A stretch of 64,000 nt of DNA from the NCBI GenBank assembly GCA_900553605.1, contig USDX01000008.1, forward strand, positions 9,764-73,763. Reading direction: 5' to 3'. The notes beneath the pieces were generated by a model. It did no database searches. It saw only the letters and a list, made by a program, of their open reading frames with translations, and was not told the DNA's origin. Made by a program: the position numbers and the translations under genes. Below, piece by piece: positions 43,643-52,498 of the stretch; the first letter of the stretch is position 1; every line of letters begins with the position of its first letter. The DNA is from an uncultured Eggerthella sp. GTDB lineage: Bacteria; Actinomycetota; Coriobacteriia; Coriobacteriales; Eggerthellaceae.

Positions 43643-46048
43643 ATGAACAACTACGTAGTTGCTTTCGACACGGCAAATGAAATGATTTCCTTGGGAATAG
43701 GTCTTCTCGATCGTGCCAAGAAAACCATTGACTGCATCGCTTCGCGCGAGGTCGGTGCGTTTCGCGCATCGAACGTCAAGCTATTGCCCGAAATCGATGC
43801 TCTGTTGGCGGATGCGGGCATTTCGCGCGGTGAAGTTGCGTGCGTAGTGTGCGGCCGTGGCCCCGGTTCGTTTACCGGCGTGCGCATCTGCCTTGCCAGC
43901 GCTAAGGGCATTGCCATTGGTTTGGGCGTGCCGCTGTTCGGCGTTTCCACCTCAGACGCTCAGGCATGGCAGCAGTGGGCTAACGGGGTGCGCGGCTCAG
44001 TGGTGGTACTGGGCGATGCGATGCGCAAAGAAGTCTATCCCGTTCGCTATCACGTAACCGACAGCGGTATCGAGCGCCTGAACTCCGATACCGTTATGAA
44101 GGCGGCGTCCTTGCCCGAGTGGCTGGGAAGCGGAAGCGATCAGCGCATCGTGGGTGATGCGCTGAAGAAATACTCCGCTCTGTGCGAAGGCCACGGCAAC
44201 ATTGCGGGCGAAGAAGAGCGCTACCCAACAGGCGCCGGCCTTCTTCTTGCGGCGCAGGAGGCTTGGGCGGAGGGGACGTTCGATCCCGACGGTGGTGTGT
44301 TGGGCGACCCTTGCACGCTTCTTCCCGTGTACACGCGCCTTTCCGACGCTGAAGAGCATGAGCGCATTAAATTTGCCAAGCAGGATGCCGAAGCCAACGC
44401 CGTTGAGGCGAAGGACCTTGAGTCGGGTGTGCAGGGCGGATCGGTGATTCGCTATCAGCCGCTCGAAGCGGCATGGGTGCCTGCGGTTGCCGCCATGGAG
44501 TCGCAGGTTATGGGTACGGATGCCTGGAGCGAGGCACAGGTGCTCGACGAGCTGCCTCGTCCCGACCGCACGTGGTGGGCGGCGTTTGAGGTTGCTGATA
44601 CGCGTAAGCGCACGGTGAACGTTGGCGAAGCGAAGCTGGTGGGTTATGCCGGTGGCTGGATAAACGATGGTCAGGTGCAGTTGCTGAAGGTGGCGTCCGA
44701 TCCGGCTTATAGGCGTCAGGGCATTGCGCAAGAGCTTTTGGCACGCATTGCCCTTGATGCACGTGATTTGGGTGCAAAGGAAATGACCCTTGAAGTCCGT
44801 GCGTCGAATACGGGTGCGCATGCCTTCTATGAGCGTTTGGGCTTGAAGAATATCGGTATTCGCCCGCGTTATTATTCCGATGGGGAAAACGCTTGCATCT
44901 ATGAAGGCCCGCTTCCTCTTTCCGAGCACGACGTTGCCGGTATGGAGTTGCGCTTGAATGCTGCAGCTGCACACGCGGGCGAAGCTGCAGGAGACTGTGT
45001 GCCGCTTGAGGGCAAGCTCATCTTGGCTATCGAGTCTTCGTGCGACGAAACCGCCGCAGCGCTTATCGATGAAGCGGGAACCATTGTCGCTGATGTGGTT
45101 GCTTCTCAGATCGATTTTCACTCCCGTTTCGGTGGGGTAGTGCCCGAAATTGCCAGCCGTAAGCATATTGAGGCTATCGGTGGGGTGGTGATCGAGTGCT
45201 TGGCCCAAGCGCGCGAGCGCACAGGCAAGGCCGATCTTTCTTGGAACGATTTGGCTGCTGTTTCGGTGACCTATGCGCCTGGTTTGGTTGGCGCCCTGGT
45301 TGTGGGCGCGGCATTCGCAAAGGGTTTGGCCTGGGCTTGCGATGTGCCGCTTATCGGCGTGAACCACCTGGAGGGCCACTTGTATGCGAACAAGATCGCC
45401 TGCCCCGATATCAAGCCGCCTATGGTGGTTTCGCTCGTTTCGGGTGGTCACACCATGTTGGTGCATGTAAAAGACTGGGGCAGCTATGAAACTATGGGTT
45501 CAACGCTCGACGATGCGGTAGGAGAGGCCTTCGACAAGGTGGCAAAGGCAATGGGGCTGGGGTATCCTGGCGGCCCGCTCATTTCTGCTTTAGCTGAAAA
45601 GGGCAACCCTAAGGCTGTTCGTTTCCCCCGTGCGCTGATGCATTCGGGCGATTTGCAGTTCTCGCTTTCAGGCTTGAAGACCTCGGTTATGACTTACTTG
45701 CAGAAAGAACAGCAGGCAGGCCGTGAAATCAATCAGGCTGATGTGGCGGCAAGCTTTCAGGCTGCAGTTATCGACGTCCAGGTGGCCAAGGCTCGCACGG
45801 CGCTTCGCCAGACGGGTGCAAAAGAGTTCTGCCTGGGCGGTGGCGTTGCTGCCAACCCTGAGCTGCGTCACGCCTATGAGGCCATGTGCCATCAAATAGG
45901 CGTTCGCCTTACCATGCCTCCGCTTTCCGCCTGCACGGACAATGCTGCCATGATCGCCCTGGTGGCGCTCGATCGTTATAAGCAGGGCAAGTTTTTTGGC
46001 TTGGATTGCGACGTGAAAGCCCACGCCCCGCTCGACGAGGCGTATTAG
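43643..46048 (+). CDS. Triple fusion TsaB-RimI-TsaD
   Basis: An 801-residue protein starting at ATG 43643. Residues about 1-235 are TsaB (VAFDTANEMISLGIG, GRGPGSFTGVRI at 71-82). About 268-430 is a GNAT acetyltransferase of RimI type (VASDPAYRRQGIAQELL with the acetyl-CoA loop, ASNTGAHAFYERLGL). About 457-801 is TsaD (ILAIESSCDETAAALID; metal-binding His575 and His579 in NHLEGH; SGGHTMLV; CLGGGVAANPELR). TsaB and TsaD normally form the t6A heterodimer; RimI acetylates ribosomal protein S18. Fusion enforces a 1:1:1 ratio. Linkers are short and acidic. No frameshift is seen. Confidence 0.95.
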   Translation: MNNYVVAFDTANEMISLGIGLLDRAKKTIDCIASREVGAFRASNVKLLPEIDALLADAGISRGEVACVVCGRGPGSFTGVRICLASAKGIAIGLGVPLFGVSTSDAQAWQQWANGVRGSVVVLGDAMRKEVYPVRYHVTDSGIERLNSDTVMKAASLPEWLGSGSDQRIVGDALKKYSALCEGHGNIAGEEERYPTGAGLLLAAQEAWAEGTFDPDGGVLGDPCTLLPVYTRLSDAEEHERIKFAKQDAEANAVEAKDLESGVQGGSVIRYQPLEAAWVPAVAAMESQVMGTDAWSEAQVLDELPRPDRTWWAAFEVADTRKRTVNVGEAKLVGYAGGWINDGQVQLLKVASDPAYRRQGIAQELLARIALDARDLGAKEMTLEVRASNTGAHAFYERLGLKNIGIRPRYYSDGENACIYEGPLPLSEHDVAGMELRLNAAAAHAGEAAGDCVPLEGKLILAIESSCDETAAALIDEAGTIVADVVASQIDFHSRFGGVVPEIASRKHIEAIGGVVIECLAQARERTGKADLSWNDLAAVSVTYAPGLVGALVVGAAFAKGLAWACDVPLIGVNHLEGHLYANKIACPDIKPPMVVSLVSGGHTMLVHVKDWGSYETMGSTLDDAVGEAFDKVAKAMGLGYPGGPLISALAEKGNPKAVRFPRALMHSGDLQFSLSGLKTSVMTYLQKEQQAGREINQADVAASFQAAVIDVQVAKARTALRQTGAKEFCLGGGVAANPELRHAYEAMCHQIGVRLTMPPLSACTDNAAMIALVALDRYKQGKFFGLDCDVKAHAPLDEAY

Positions 46049-46205
46049 GCCTTGCTTCTCGGGTCCTGGTTGGCGGGACATGTTAGTCGGGGCTTGGGAT
46101 CGTTTATCGCATAGTGCTAGGAATCGCTCATGGCATAGGCGCCCTGGAGAGGGTACCCGTCGCATACGGGGCGCAACGTGTTCGCAGCCTCGGTGCCCTC
46201 TTCGG

Positions 46206-46211
46206 TATAAT
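46206..46211 (+). promoter_or_regulatory. -10 box for the flavin reductase gene
   Basis: A perfect TATAAT 33 bases before the start codon; no clear -35 hexamer at standard spacing. Confidence 0.4.
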
Positions 46212-46243
46212 CGATCGCGAAAACACGCGTAAAGGAGATTGGT

Positions 46244-46768
46244 ATGAAGCGCTCTATCGATGTAATTGAACATGCTGGCGAAATCATGAAGAAGGTCAAC
46301 GATGCCGTCTTGCTCACCACCAAGAAAGACGGCCAGGTTAACGCCATGACCATCAGCTGGGGCGGTATGGCCATTGAGTGGGGAAAGCCCCTGTTCATTA
46401 CCTATGTGCGCGAAAGCCGTTTCACCAAGGAATTCTTGGATGCCACGGGTGAGTTCACGGTGAACCTGCCCATGGGCGAGTTCGACAAGAAGATCACTGC
46501 GGTATGCGGCGCAAAGTCGGGTCGCGATATGGACAAGGTTGCCGAGCTGGGGCTCACGCTGGAAGATCCCGAAGAGGTTAATGTGCCGGGCATTCGCGAG
46601 CTTCCCCTTACGTTGGAGTGCCGCGTCCTGTTCAAGCAGGAACAGGATCTTGCCAATCTTGATGCCGCGGATGCGGAAAAGTGGTATCCCGTCGATGAAG
46701 CGCTGGGCGGTCCCAATAAGCACACGGCCTATTACGCCGAAATCGTGGCGGCCTACGTTATTGAGTAG
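46244..46768 (+). CDS. Flavin reductase-like (FMN-binding split-barrel) protein
   Basis: A 174-residue protein with AAAGGAG before ATG 46244. It has the flavin-reductase-like fold: VLLTTKKDGQVNAMTISWGG, then PLFITYVRESRFTKEFLDAT, then GEFTVNLP and a C-terminal YYAEIVAAYV. Related anaerobe proteins bind FMN and act as NAD(P)H:flavin reductases or flavoredoxins. No partner gene is adjacent. Confidence 0.85.
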   Translation: MKRSIDVIEHAGEIMKKVNDAVLLTTKKDGQVNAMTISWGGMAIEWGKPLFITYVRESRFTKEFLDATGEFTVNLPMGEFDKKITAVCGAKSGRDMDKVAELGLTLEDPEEVNVPGIRELPLTLECRVLFKQEQDLANLDAADAEKWYPVDEALGGPNKHTAYYAEIVAAYVIE

Positions 46769-46865
46769 TTCTGGCTACAGTGCACTATGGGCAGGGGCAC
46801 CTGCCAGCTTCTGAGGCTGGCGCGTCTGCCTATTTCTCCATGCCCCGATGTATTAAAATATGAGT

Positions 46866-46911
46866 ATGGACGCGCACCCTGGTTAAGAACCGAGGCCCGC
46901 GTCCATTTTTT
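46866..46911. terminator. Terminator between the flavin reductase and menG genes
   Basis: ATGGACGCG and CGCGTCCAT form a 9-bp stem followed by T6 on the plus strand. It lies between convergent genes. Confidence 0.7.
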
Positions 46912-46981
46912 AGTGCCTTAACCGTCCCGTCACTATGTATGACGTGTATGTACAGCGCACCATGCCAGGGGCGCTTGCCCG

Positions 46982-47761
46982 CTATTCCTTGTACGCGATA
47001 TGAACAGCGGCAACGCCAAACGTTACATTGGTGTATTCGACACGGGAAAAGCCCGCATTCTTCAGCATGCGCGTGAAACCCTTTTGATCGGGAAACGCCT
47101 TGATCGACTTCGCCAGGTACACAAAGCCCGAAGCATCGCCTGTGACGATCTTTCCCCAGGTGGGAATACCCCAACGCAAATACAGGTTGTAGCCCAAGCG
47201 CATAAGGGGATTGGGCGGGGTTGAGAATTCCAACACGCACAGCGCGCCGCCCGGCTTCAGCACGCGATACATCTCAGAAAGCGCACGTTCGCGTTCGGGC
47301 ATGTTGCGAATGCCGTACGACATGGTGATTATGTCGAAAGACCCGTCTTCGTAGGGAATGTCTTGCCCGTCAACCACGGCAAGCTCAACGGGAACGCCGT
47401 TTGCCTCGCCTGTATCGAGTCGGCTCTGGGCTACTTCGAGCATGGCGGGCGTGTAATCGGAGAGGATGATGTGCTTGGGCTGCTTCCGTTCGCAGGCCGT
47501 AAACGTCACATCGCCCGTGCCGCCGGCAATATCCAGCATCAGCGTTTCGCTGGTAATGGGCGATTTATCGATAAGTGTGCGCAGCCAGCTGCGGTATTGG
47601 CCGAAACTGGAGAGCTTGTTGAAACGCTCGTACTTCCAAGCAATATCAGTGAAGATTTTCTTCACGCGAGCAGAAGAAATCTCAGCAGGGGCCTCCTGAC
47701 CCGTGGCGGTGTCGATGGAGTGGTCTGCTTTCTTTTCGGGCGTTTGAGGGGTGTTGCTCAT
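46982..47761 (-). CDS. menG: Demethylmenaquinone methyltransferase
   Basis: A 259-residue SAM-dependent methyltransferase of the UbiE/MenG family. Seen are VKKIFTDIAWKYERFNKLSSFGQYRSWR-like start, the SAM motif MLDIAGGTGDVTF, LSDYTPAMLEVA, VVDGQDIPYEDGSFDIITMSYGIRNM (family YGIRN) and GGALCVLEFSTP. The first 30 residues are a non-conserved polar extension. It catalyses the last step of menaquinone synthesis, which implies anaerobic or menaquinone-based respiration. Confidence 0.92.
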   Translation of the reverse strand: MSNTPQTPEKKADHSIDTATGQEAPAEISSARVKKIFTDIAWKYERFNKLSSFGQYRSWLRTLIDKSPITSETLMLDIAGGTGDVTFTACERKQPKHIILSDYTPAMLEVAQSRLDTGEANGVPVELAVVDGQDIPYEDGSFDIITMSYGIRNMPERERALSEMYRVLKPGGALCVLEFSTPPNPLMRLGYNLYLRWGIPTWGKIVTGDASGFVYLAKSIKAFPDQKGFTRMLKNAGFSRVEYTNVTFGVAAVHIAYKE

Positions 47762-47925
47762 GCGCTATCGCGTCCTTAAGTACGAGTATTGCCGTCTGCG
47801 TTAGCTGATTATAGACAAGAACGGCACGCTTGCGTATCTGGCTCGTTAGGGGTCTGTGAAAAACGGCAAGATATAAACGCCGCAATGCTATCATTGCAAA
47901 GAATTACTCTATCGGGAGGATGCGC

Positions 47926-49278
47926 ATGCTACTGATCGCTGAATACGTTGTTCCGGTTTCATCCGAGCCCATCGAGCACGGTGCGGTTTTCATTAAAGAC
48001 GGTGCTATCGCCGACATCGGCGATGCAGAAATGATGCGCTTGCGTTACCCCAACGAAGAGGTAAAAGACTTCGGCATGGCTGCGCTTACCCCGGGTTTTA
48101 TCGACCTGCATGCACGCATGGAAGACGCTGTGTTCCGCGGTTTGGTGCACGACCTGCCCTTTGTTCAGTGGCGCAAGGAAATCGCTGCGTTGCGTAAGCG
48201 CATTTCCTATGCAGAGGCGTTTGACTCTGCGTTCCTGGGCGGCCTTGAGGCGCTTTCCTCGGGCGTTACCACTGTGGCGGACATCACATCTACGGGTGCT
48301 TGCGTTTCAGCTGCTCAGAAGCTTGGTTTGCGCGGTATGTTCTATCGCGAGGCAGGAGCAATCGACAAGCGCTTGGTTAACTACGCCATCAAGAAGGCTG
48401 ATAGCGACTTGGAAAAGTGGTCGCAGGCCATCGACCCCGACCGCATCACCCTGGGCGTTGCGCCAGATCCGGTGTACGAATGCCATCCCGAGCTGTATCG
48501 CAGTGTGGTGAAGTACGCCTCCGATAACGGCGACCTGCCTATCGCAATGGATTTGGCGGGCAGCAGCGAAGAGTACCGCTTCGTGAAGTACGGCGCTCCC
48601 TCTGGCTTGGACGAAGATCTGGGAATGCAGGGTTTCATGGAAATTCCGCCATGGCTTCCCACTTCTGCAACTCCCGTCAACTATGTGTTGAACTGGGGTT
48701 TGTTCGACGCAAAGAACGTGATGATCGTCTATGGCGTACGCGTAAACGACGAAGACATCAGGCATTTGAAGGAATACGACGTTGCCGTATGCGCATGCCC
48801 CAGCTTGAATGCTCAGTTGGGCATGGGCGTTGCTCCTGTGAGTGAGTACCTGCGCTCTGGTATGCGTGTGGGCCTGGGCACTGGCGCTCCGGCTTCTATC
48901 GACACGATGGATATCTTTAGCGAAATGCGCATGGAATTGCTCATTCAGCGTGCTGTTACCGGCGAATTCCTTGATTCCCGCACGCTTATGGAAATGGGCA
49001 CTTTGCGTGCCGCCCAGGCACTGCGCATTGACGACAAGGTTGGTTCTCTTGAGGTTGGCAAACGTGCCGACATCGTTGCGGTCGATCTGTCCGGTTCACA
49101 CTCTACCCCCACGTCAGACCCTGTTTCTGCCCTTTTGGGCTCAGTGGGCAACGGCGATGTATCCATGACCATGGTTGACGGCAAGGTCCTCTACGAACGT
49201 GGACGCTTGCACGTTGCTGGTGAAGTGGCAAAGAACATCGCGCACGTTCTTGAGATTCGCGGTCGCCTCCGCTCTTAA
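47926..49278 (+). CDS. Amidohydrolase-family pseudoenzyme (MtaD/SsnA-like)
   Basis: A 450-residue protein; ATG 47926 is preferred since GGGAGG lies six bases upstream. It has the layout of the ATZ/TRZ/MtaD deaminases, but the metal-site residues are replaced. The HxH is HAR (62-64), PHAPY is PDPVY (180-184), HxHLAE is AMDLAG (207-212), the AHxVH segment is VYGVR (268-272), and the GTD Asp is Gly320. The remaining fold motifs are kept (LTPGFIDLH, GVTTVADI, DEDIRHLKEYDVAV, GSLEVGKRADIVAVD), and the frame is open throughout. It is probably folded but not a metal hydrolase; a binding or regulatory role is inferred. Confidence 0.85.
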   Translation: MLLIAEYVVPVSSEPIEHGAVFIKDGAIADIGDAEMMRLRYPNEEVKDFGMAALTPGFIDLHARMEDAVFRGLVHDLPFVQWRKEIAALRKRISYAEAFDSAFLGGLEALSSGVTTVADITSTGACVSAAQKLGLRGMFYREAGAIDKRLVNYAIKKADSDLEKWSQAIDPDRITLGVAPDPVYECHPELYRSVVKYASDNGDLPIAMDLAGSSEEYRFVKYGAPSGLDEDLGMQGFMEIPPWLPTSATPVNYVLNWGLFDAKNVMIVYGVRVNDEDIRHLKEYDVAVCACPSLNAQLGMGVAPVSEYLRSGMRVGLGTGAPASIDTMDIFSEMRMELLIQRAVTGEFLDSRTLMEMGTLRAAQALRIDDKVGSLEVGKRADIVAVDLSGSHSTPTSDPVSALLGSVGNGDVSMTMVDGKVLYERGRLHVAGEVAKNIAHVLEIRGRLRS

Positions 49279-49295
49279 TGCCTATTGGCACCAGT

Positions 49296-49328
49296 AAGCC
49301 CCTCTTGTCGAAAAGAGGGGCTTGTTTT
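49296..49328 (+). terminator. Terminator after the pseudo-amidohydrolase
   Basis: An 11-bp stem AAGCCCCTCTT/AAGAGGGGCTT is followed by GTTTT. Confidence 0.85.
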
Positions 49329-49374
49329 GCGTACCGTGCGTTAAGGTGACCACACGCATACGGAAAGAGATTCA

Positions 49375-49581
49375 ATGGCTAACGGTAAAAAGCAGAAGAT
49401 GACGGCAAAGCAGCTGAAGGAGCGCGAGGAGCGTGCCCTCGAGCGCCAGCGTCTTGCCGAAGAAAAAAAGAAGCGCGAAGAGCTTCTCAAGCGCATATTC
49501 GTTATTGCGGTGTGCGTGATTTTGATCTTGGCTCTCTCTCTTCCCACCATGGGCCTTATGTTCCTTGGCGGAAACCAATAA
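49375..49581 (+). CDS. Small basic coiled-coil membrane protein
   Basis: A 68-residue protein, GGAAAGAG upstream. The first 40 residues are a highly charged helix (TAKQLKEREERALERQRLAE and onward). One transmembrane helix follows (about 42-62) and the end is FLGGNQ. It lies just upstream of tatA. Function unknown; topology suggests an N-in anchor protein. Confidence 0.65.
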   Translation: MANGKKQKMTAKQLKEREERALERQRLAEEKKKREELLKRIFVIAVCVILILALSLPTMGLMFLGGNQ

Positions 49582-49660
49582 AGGCTCCAAGCGGCAAAAC
49601 CACTAAGCGCTGCCCGTCGTTGTGCGGCTTGGTAGCGCTGAAGAGATAAGGAAGTACCAG

Positions 49661-50209
49661 TTGTTCGGCATTGGCGGATTTGAGCTATTCATAATCCTGC
49701 TGTTCGCGTTCTTGATTTTTGGCCCCGACAAGTTGCCCGAAATGGCAAAAACGTTGGGTGTTGCGCTCAACAAATTCAAGCAGGCGCAGGAAGAAATGAA
49801 GGCGGTTATCAACGACGAGGTTTTGGATCCCGATGCAGGCAAAAAGGCCGCGTCTGGTTCTGGCTCGAAGCCGGCACCGCATGCAACCAAGGAATCGTTT
49901 GCTGAGCGCAAGGCTCGCTACGACAAAGAGCGTGCCGAGCGATTGAAGCGCCAGCAGATCGACGCCAACCGCGCCGCCATGAAGGCGGAGGCGGCGAAAA
50001 AAGCCGAAGAGCTCGAAAAAGCTGCGGAAGGCAAGTCCGAAAAGACCGCGGCGAAGTCGTCCGATCATACGGAACCTGCATCCAAACCCACGCCCTCGGC
50101 AAAGTCCGCGCCGGCGCTTACTCCCGACGAGTTATTCGGCACCAAGCCGGTGAAGCCCGCTCCTCGTGCTGCGCAAAAGGAAGCAGCGGCAACGGAAGGG
50201 GGCGAATAG
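49661..50209 (+). CDS. tatA: Sec-independent translocase TatA/TatB-type subunit
   Basis: A 182-residue protein; TTG 49661 with AAGGA is the preferred start since the family begins at this point (GIGGFELFIILLFAFLIFGP, then DKLPEMAKTLG). The membrane helix (2-20) is followed by the amphipathic helix with its FGPxKLPE hinge. A long Lys/Ala/Glu-rich C-terminal tail (about 120 residues) is longer than in typical TatA and closer to TatB in size. TatC follows after 3 bases. Confidence 0.9.
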   Translation: MFGIGGFELFIILLFAFLIFGPDKLPEMAKTLGVALNKFKQAQEEMKAVINDEVLDPDAGKKAASGSGSKPAPHATKESFAERKARYDKERAERLKRQQIDANRAAMKAEAAKKAEELEKAAEGKSEKTAAKSSDHTEPASKPTPSAKSAPALTPDELFGTKPVKPAPRAAQKEAAATEGGE

Positions 50210-50212
50210 CGT

Positions 50213-51079
50213 ATGGCAATCGGACCGGCGCGCATGTCGCTCATGGAGCATTTAGGCGAATTGCGCATGCGTCTTGTACGCGTAATTGTTTGCCTCATTG
50301 CGGCAACCTGCGTTTTCTATCTTTCCACGGGTACCGTAGTTCAATTCTTGCTGGCTCCCGTGGCCGAGTTCATGCCCACCGATGGCAACGGCGACGTGAT
50401 GCTCAATGTCTTAGGCGCATTCGATGCCTTTTCGGTGCGCATTACCGTGGCATTGTGGACTGCCGTAGTTGCAACTGCCCCCATCACGCTGTGGCAGATT
50501 TTGGCATTTTTCCTGCCAGCGTTGAAGCCGCGTGAGCGTAAGTGGTTTCTGCCTACGTTTATCGCCGCTCTGGCCCTGTTCATCATCGGCACGGTATTTT
50601 GCTACTGCATTATCCTGAACCCCGCCTTCCAATGGCTTACCGACCAGGCTTCGGGTTTTGCGACTATTCTTCCCGAAGCTGGCCAGTGGGTAGACATCAT
50701 TATCAAGTTCGAGTTGGGCTTCGGCATTGGCTTTGAGATGCCTCTTGTGGTGTTCTACCTAGTAATGTTCGGTGTAGTGCCCTATAAGAAATTGCGCGCA
50801 AGTTGGCGCGCTGTGTACATCGGCCTGCTGGTGTTCTCTGCAGCGGTAACGCCCGATGCGTCTCCTGTAACCATGGGCCTCATGTTCGCCGCGATGGTGG
50901 TTCTGTACGAGATCAGTCTACTTGCCGCACGCGTTGGCCTCAGCCACCGTATCAAACGCAAGGAAGAAGCGGAAAAGGCTGAAGAGCTTGAAGCTCAGGA
51001 GGCTCGTGCTGAACTTAAGGATCTAAAGCAGCGCTATCGCGAGCATCTGTGGGGCGAAGAAGAAAACGAAGGCAAGTAG
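50213..51079 (+). CDS. tatC: Sec-independent translocase TatC
   Basis: A 288-residue membrane protein with six helices. The signature MSLMEHLGELRMRLVRVIV is at the N-terminus, FFLPALKPRERKWFLP follows helix 2, and FELGFGIGFEMPLVVFYLVM and the loop SAAVTPDASPVTM are present. The C-terminal 40 residues are a charged coiled coil. TatC binds twin-arginine signal peptides. The following genes hypA and hypB suggest that a hydrogenase is one of the exported proteins. Confidence 0.95.
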   Translation: MAIGPARMSLMEHLGELRMRLVRVIVCLIAATCVFYLSTGTVVQFLLAPVAEFMPTDGNGDVMLNVLGAFDAFSVRITVALWTAVVATAPITLWQILAFFLPALKPRERKWFLPTFIAALALFIIGTVFCYCIILNPAFQWLTDQASGFATILPEAGQWVDIIIKFELGFGIGFEMPLVVFYLVMFGVVPYKKLRASWRAVYIGLLVFSAAVTPDASPVTMGLMFAAMVVLYEISLLAARVGLSHRIKRKEEAEKAEELEAQEARAELKDLKQRYREHLWGEEENEGK

Positions 51080-51081
51080 CC

Positions 51082-51456
51082 ATGCATGAGCTAGGCATTA
51101 TGACGGGCGTTATGGAGTCGGTCGAGGAAGCGGCTCGCAACGCTGGCGCCACCAAGGTTTTGGAAATTGACCTTTCCGTGGGCGTTATGACCGAAGCCGT
51201 GGAAGATGCCCTTCGTTTCGCCTTCGAGGCGCTTTCGGAAGGCACCATGTGCGAAGGCGCCGACTTCAAAATCAATATGATTCAGCCGGTAAGCGTTTGC
51301 TTGGAGTGCGGAAACGAATTCGAACACGACCGCTACCACGTAACGTGTCCCCAGTGCGAAAGTGGATTCACACAGCTTATTGCTGGCAAAGAAATGCAGA
51401 TCGACTCAATCGAGGTTGATATACCCGATGAAAATGATTCCGTCGAGGAGTCGTAG
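51082..51456 (+). CDS. hypA: Hydrogenase nickel chaperone HypA
   Basis: A 124-residue protein starting MHELGIMTGVMESVEEAARN. The nickel ligand His2 and Glu3 are present. The zinc site has CLECGNEF and CPQCESGF. It delivers nickel to [NiFe]-hydrogenase precursors with HypB, encoded 88 bases downstream. It follows tatC by two bases and probably shares its transcript. Confidence 0.95.
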   Translation: MHELGIMTGVMESVEEAARNAGATKVLEIDLSVGVMTEAVEDALRFAFEALSEGTMCEGADFKINMIQPVSVCLECGNEFEHDRYHVTCPQCESGFTQLIAGKEMQIDSIEVDIPDENDSVEES

Positions 51457-51544
51457 CTTCAATCAAACGAGCATGAGCAAACTGGCATCGGTGCGATGCT
51501 TTACCATTCAGTAGGTAACTCCCCAAAGAACATGGAGGCAACCA

Positions 51545-52195
51545 ATGCAGATCGATATGAAACAACCCATCCTAGATAAGAACGACAAGCTTGCAAAGAG
51601 TAATCGTGAGCTGTTCGCCGAAAAGAAGGTGTTTGTGCTCGATCTTTTGGCATCGCCTGGCTCCGGTAAAACCTCAACCATCCTTGCCACTATCGAGGCA
51701 TTGCGCGATGAATTCAACATTGCGGTTATCGAAGGGGATATTGCCTCTTCGGTTGATTCCGAGAAGATAAAAGCCCAGGGCATTGCCGCTGTGCAGATCA
51801 ACACGGGTGGGGCATGCCACCTGGAAAGCGACATGATCCGTCGTGCGGTTGACGTACTCGACCTGGACAAACTCGACCTTATCATCATCGAGAACGTGGG
51901 CAATTTGGTGTGCCCAACCGATTTTGATTTGGGCGAAAACATGAAGGCGATGATCCTTTCGGTGCCCGAAGGTGACGACAAGCCGCTGAAGTATCCAGGC
52001 GTTTTCCAGGCTGCTTCCGCCATCGTACTGAACAAGGTCGATACCTTGCCCGTGTTCACGTTCGACAAAGACCTGTTCTATAGCCATATTGCCAATCTGA
52101 ACCCCCAGGCTCCCATTTTCCCTATTTCCGCTACGAGCGGCGATGGCGTGGAAGAGTGGGCCAACTGGCTGGCTGAGAAGATCCGCGCTCTGTAA
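51545..52195 (+). CDS. hypB: Hydrogenase maturation GTPase HypB
   Basis: A 216-residue SIMIBI-class GTPase; ATG 51545 follows ATGGAGG. It has the P-loop LLASPGSGKTSTILATIEAL, VIEGDIASSVD, VQINTGGACHLESDMI with the metal-binding Cys-His pair, IIIENVGNLVCP and LNKVD. The N-terminal His-rich nickel store and CxxCGC motif of some HypB proteins are absent, so this is the short form. It works with HypA in nickel insertion. Confidence 0.94.
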   Translation: MQIDMKQPILDKNDKLAKSNRELFAEKKVFVLDLLASPGSGKTSTILATIEALRDEFNIAVIEGDIASSVDSEKIKAQGIAAVQINTGGACHLESDMIRRAVDVLDLDKLDLIIIENVGNLVCPTDFDLGENMKAMILSVPEGDDKPLKYPGVFQAASAIVLNKVDTLPVFTFDKDLFYSHIANLNPQAPIFPISATSGDGVEEWANWLAEKIRAL

Positions 52196-52251
52196 ACTTT
52201 GCATGCTCAGTTTTCTTTTGCTGGGCCTAAGCCGACGCATCCGAACAGCGC

Positions 52252-52336
52252 AAGCCGCCCTCTATGTTGCATCGAATCGTTTCCTCTTATGCGAGGATGC
52301 GATTTGCTGCAACGCGGGGGCGGCTTTTCTTTTGCC
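52252..52336 (+). terminator. Large terminator hairpin after hypB
   Basis: AAGCCGCC (52252-) pairs with GGCGGCTT (52319-52326); GTTGCA and TGCAAC form an inner stem. TTCTTTT follows. The remaining bases to the convergent MFS gene (to 52498) hold only the palindrome listed next. Confidence 0.7.
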
Positions 52337-52383
52337 TTTTTTAAGAGAGCTGCCAACTGGTTGATGCTTGTAATTGTCTTCTA

Positions 52384-52412
52384 CGCCACCGTCGACGGGG
52401 TCGACGGTGGCG
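52384..52412. other. Perfect 12-bp inverted repeat between convergent genes
   Basis: CGCCACCGTCGA and TCGACGGTGGCG flank CGGGG. There is no T tail on either strand. It may be a structural barrier between hypB and the MFS gene. Confidence 0.5.
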
Positions 52413-52498
52413 CCTGTTCTGATTTGTCCCGTACGAAATGAACTGGTCTCGTGCAGTTCGGCATATTCGGTGTTTCGCGGCAAAAAACCGCGTGGATG

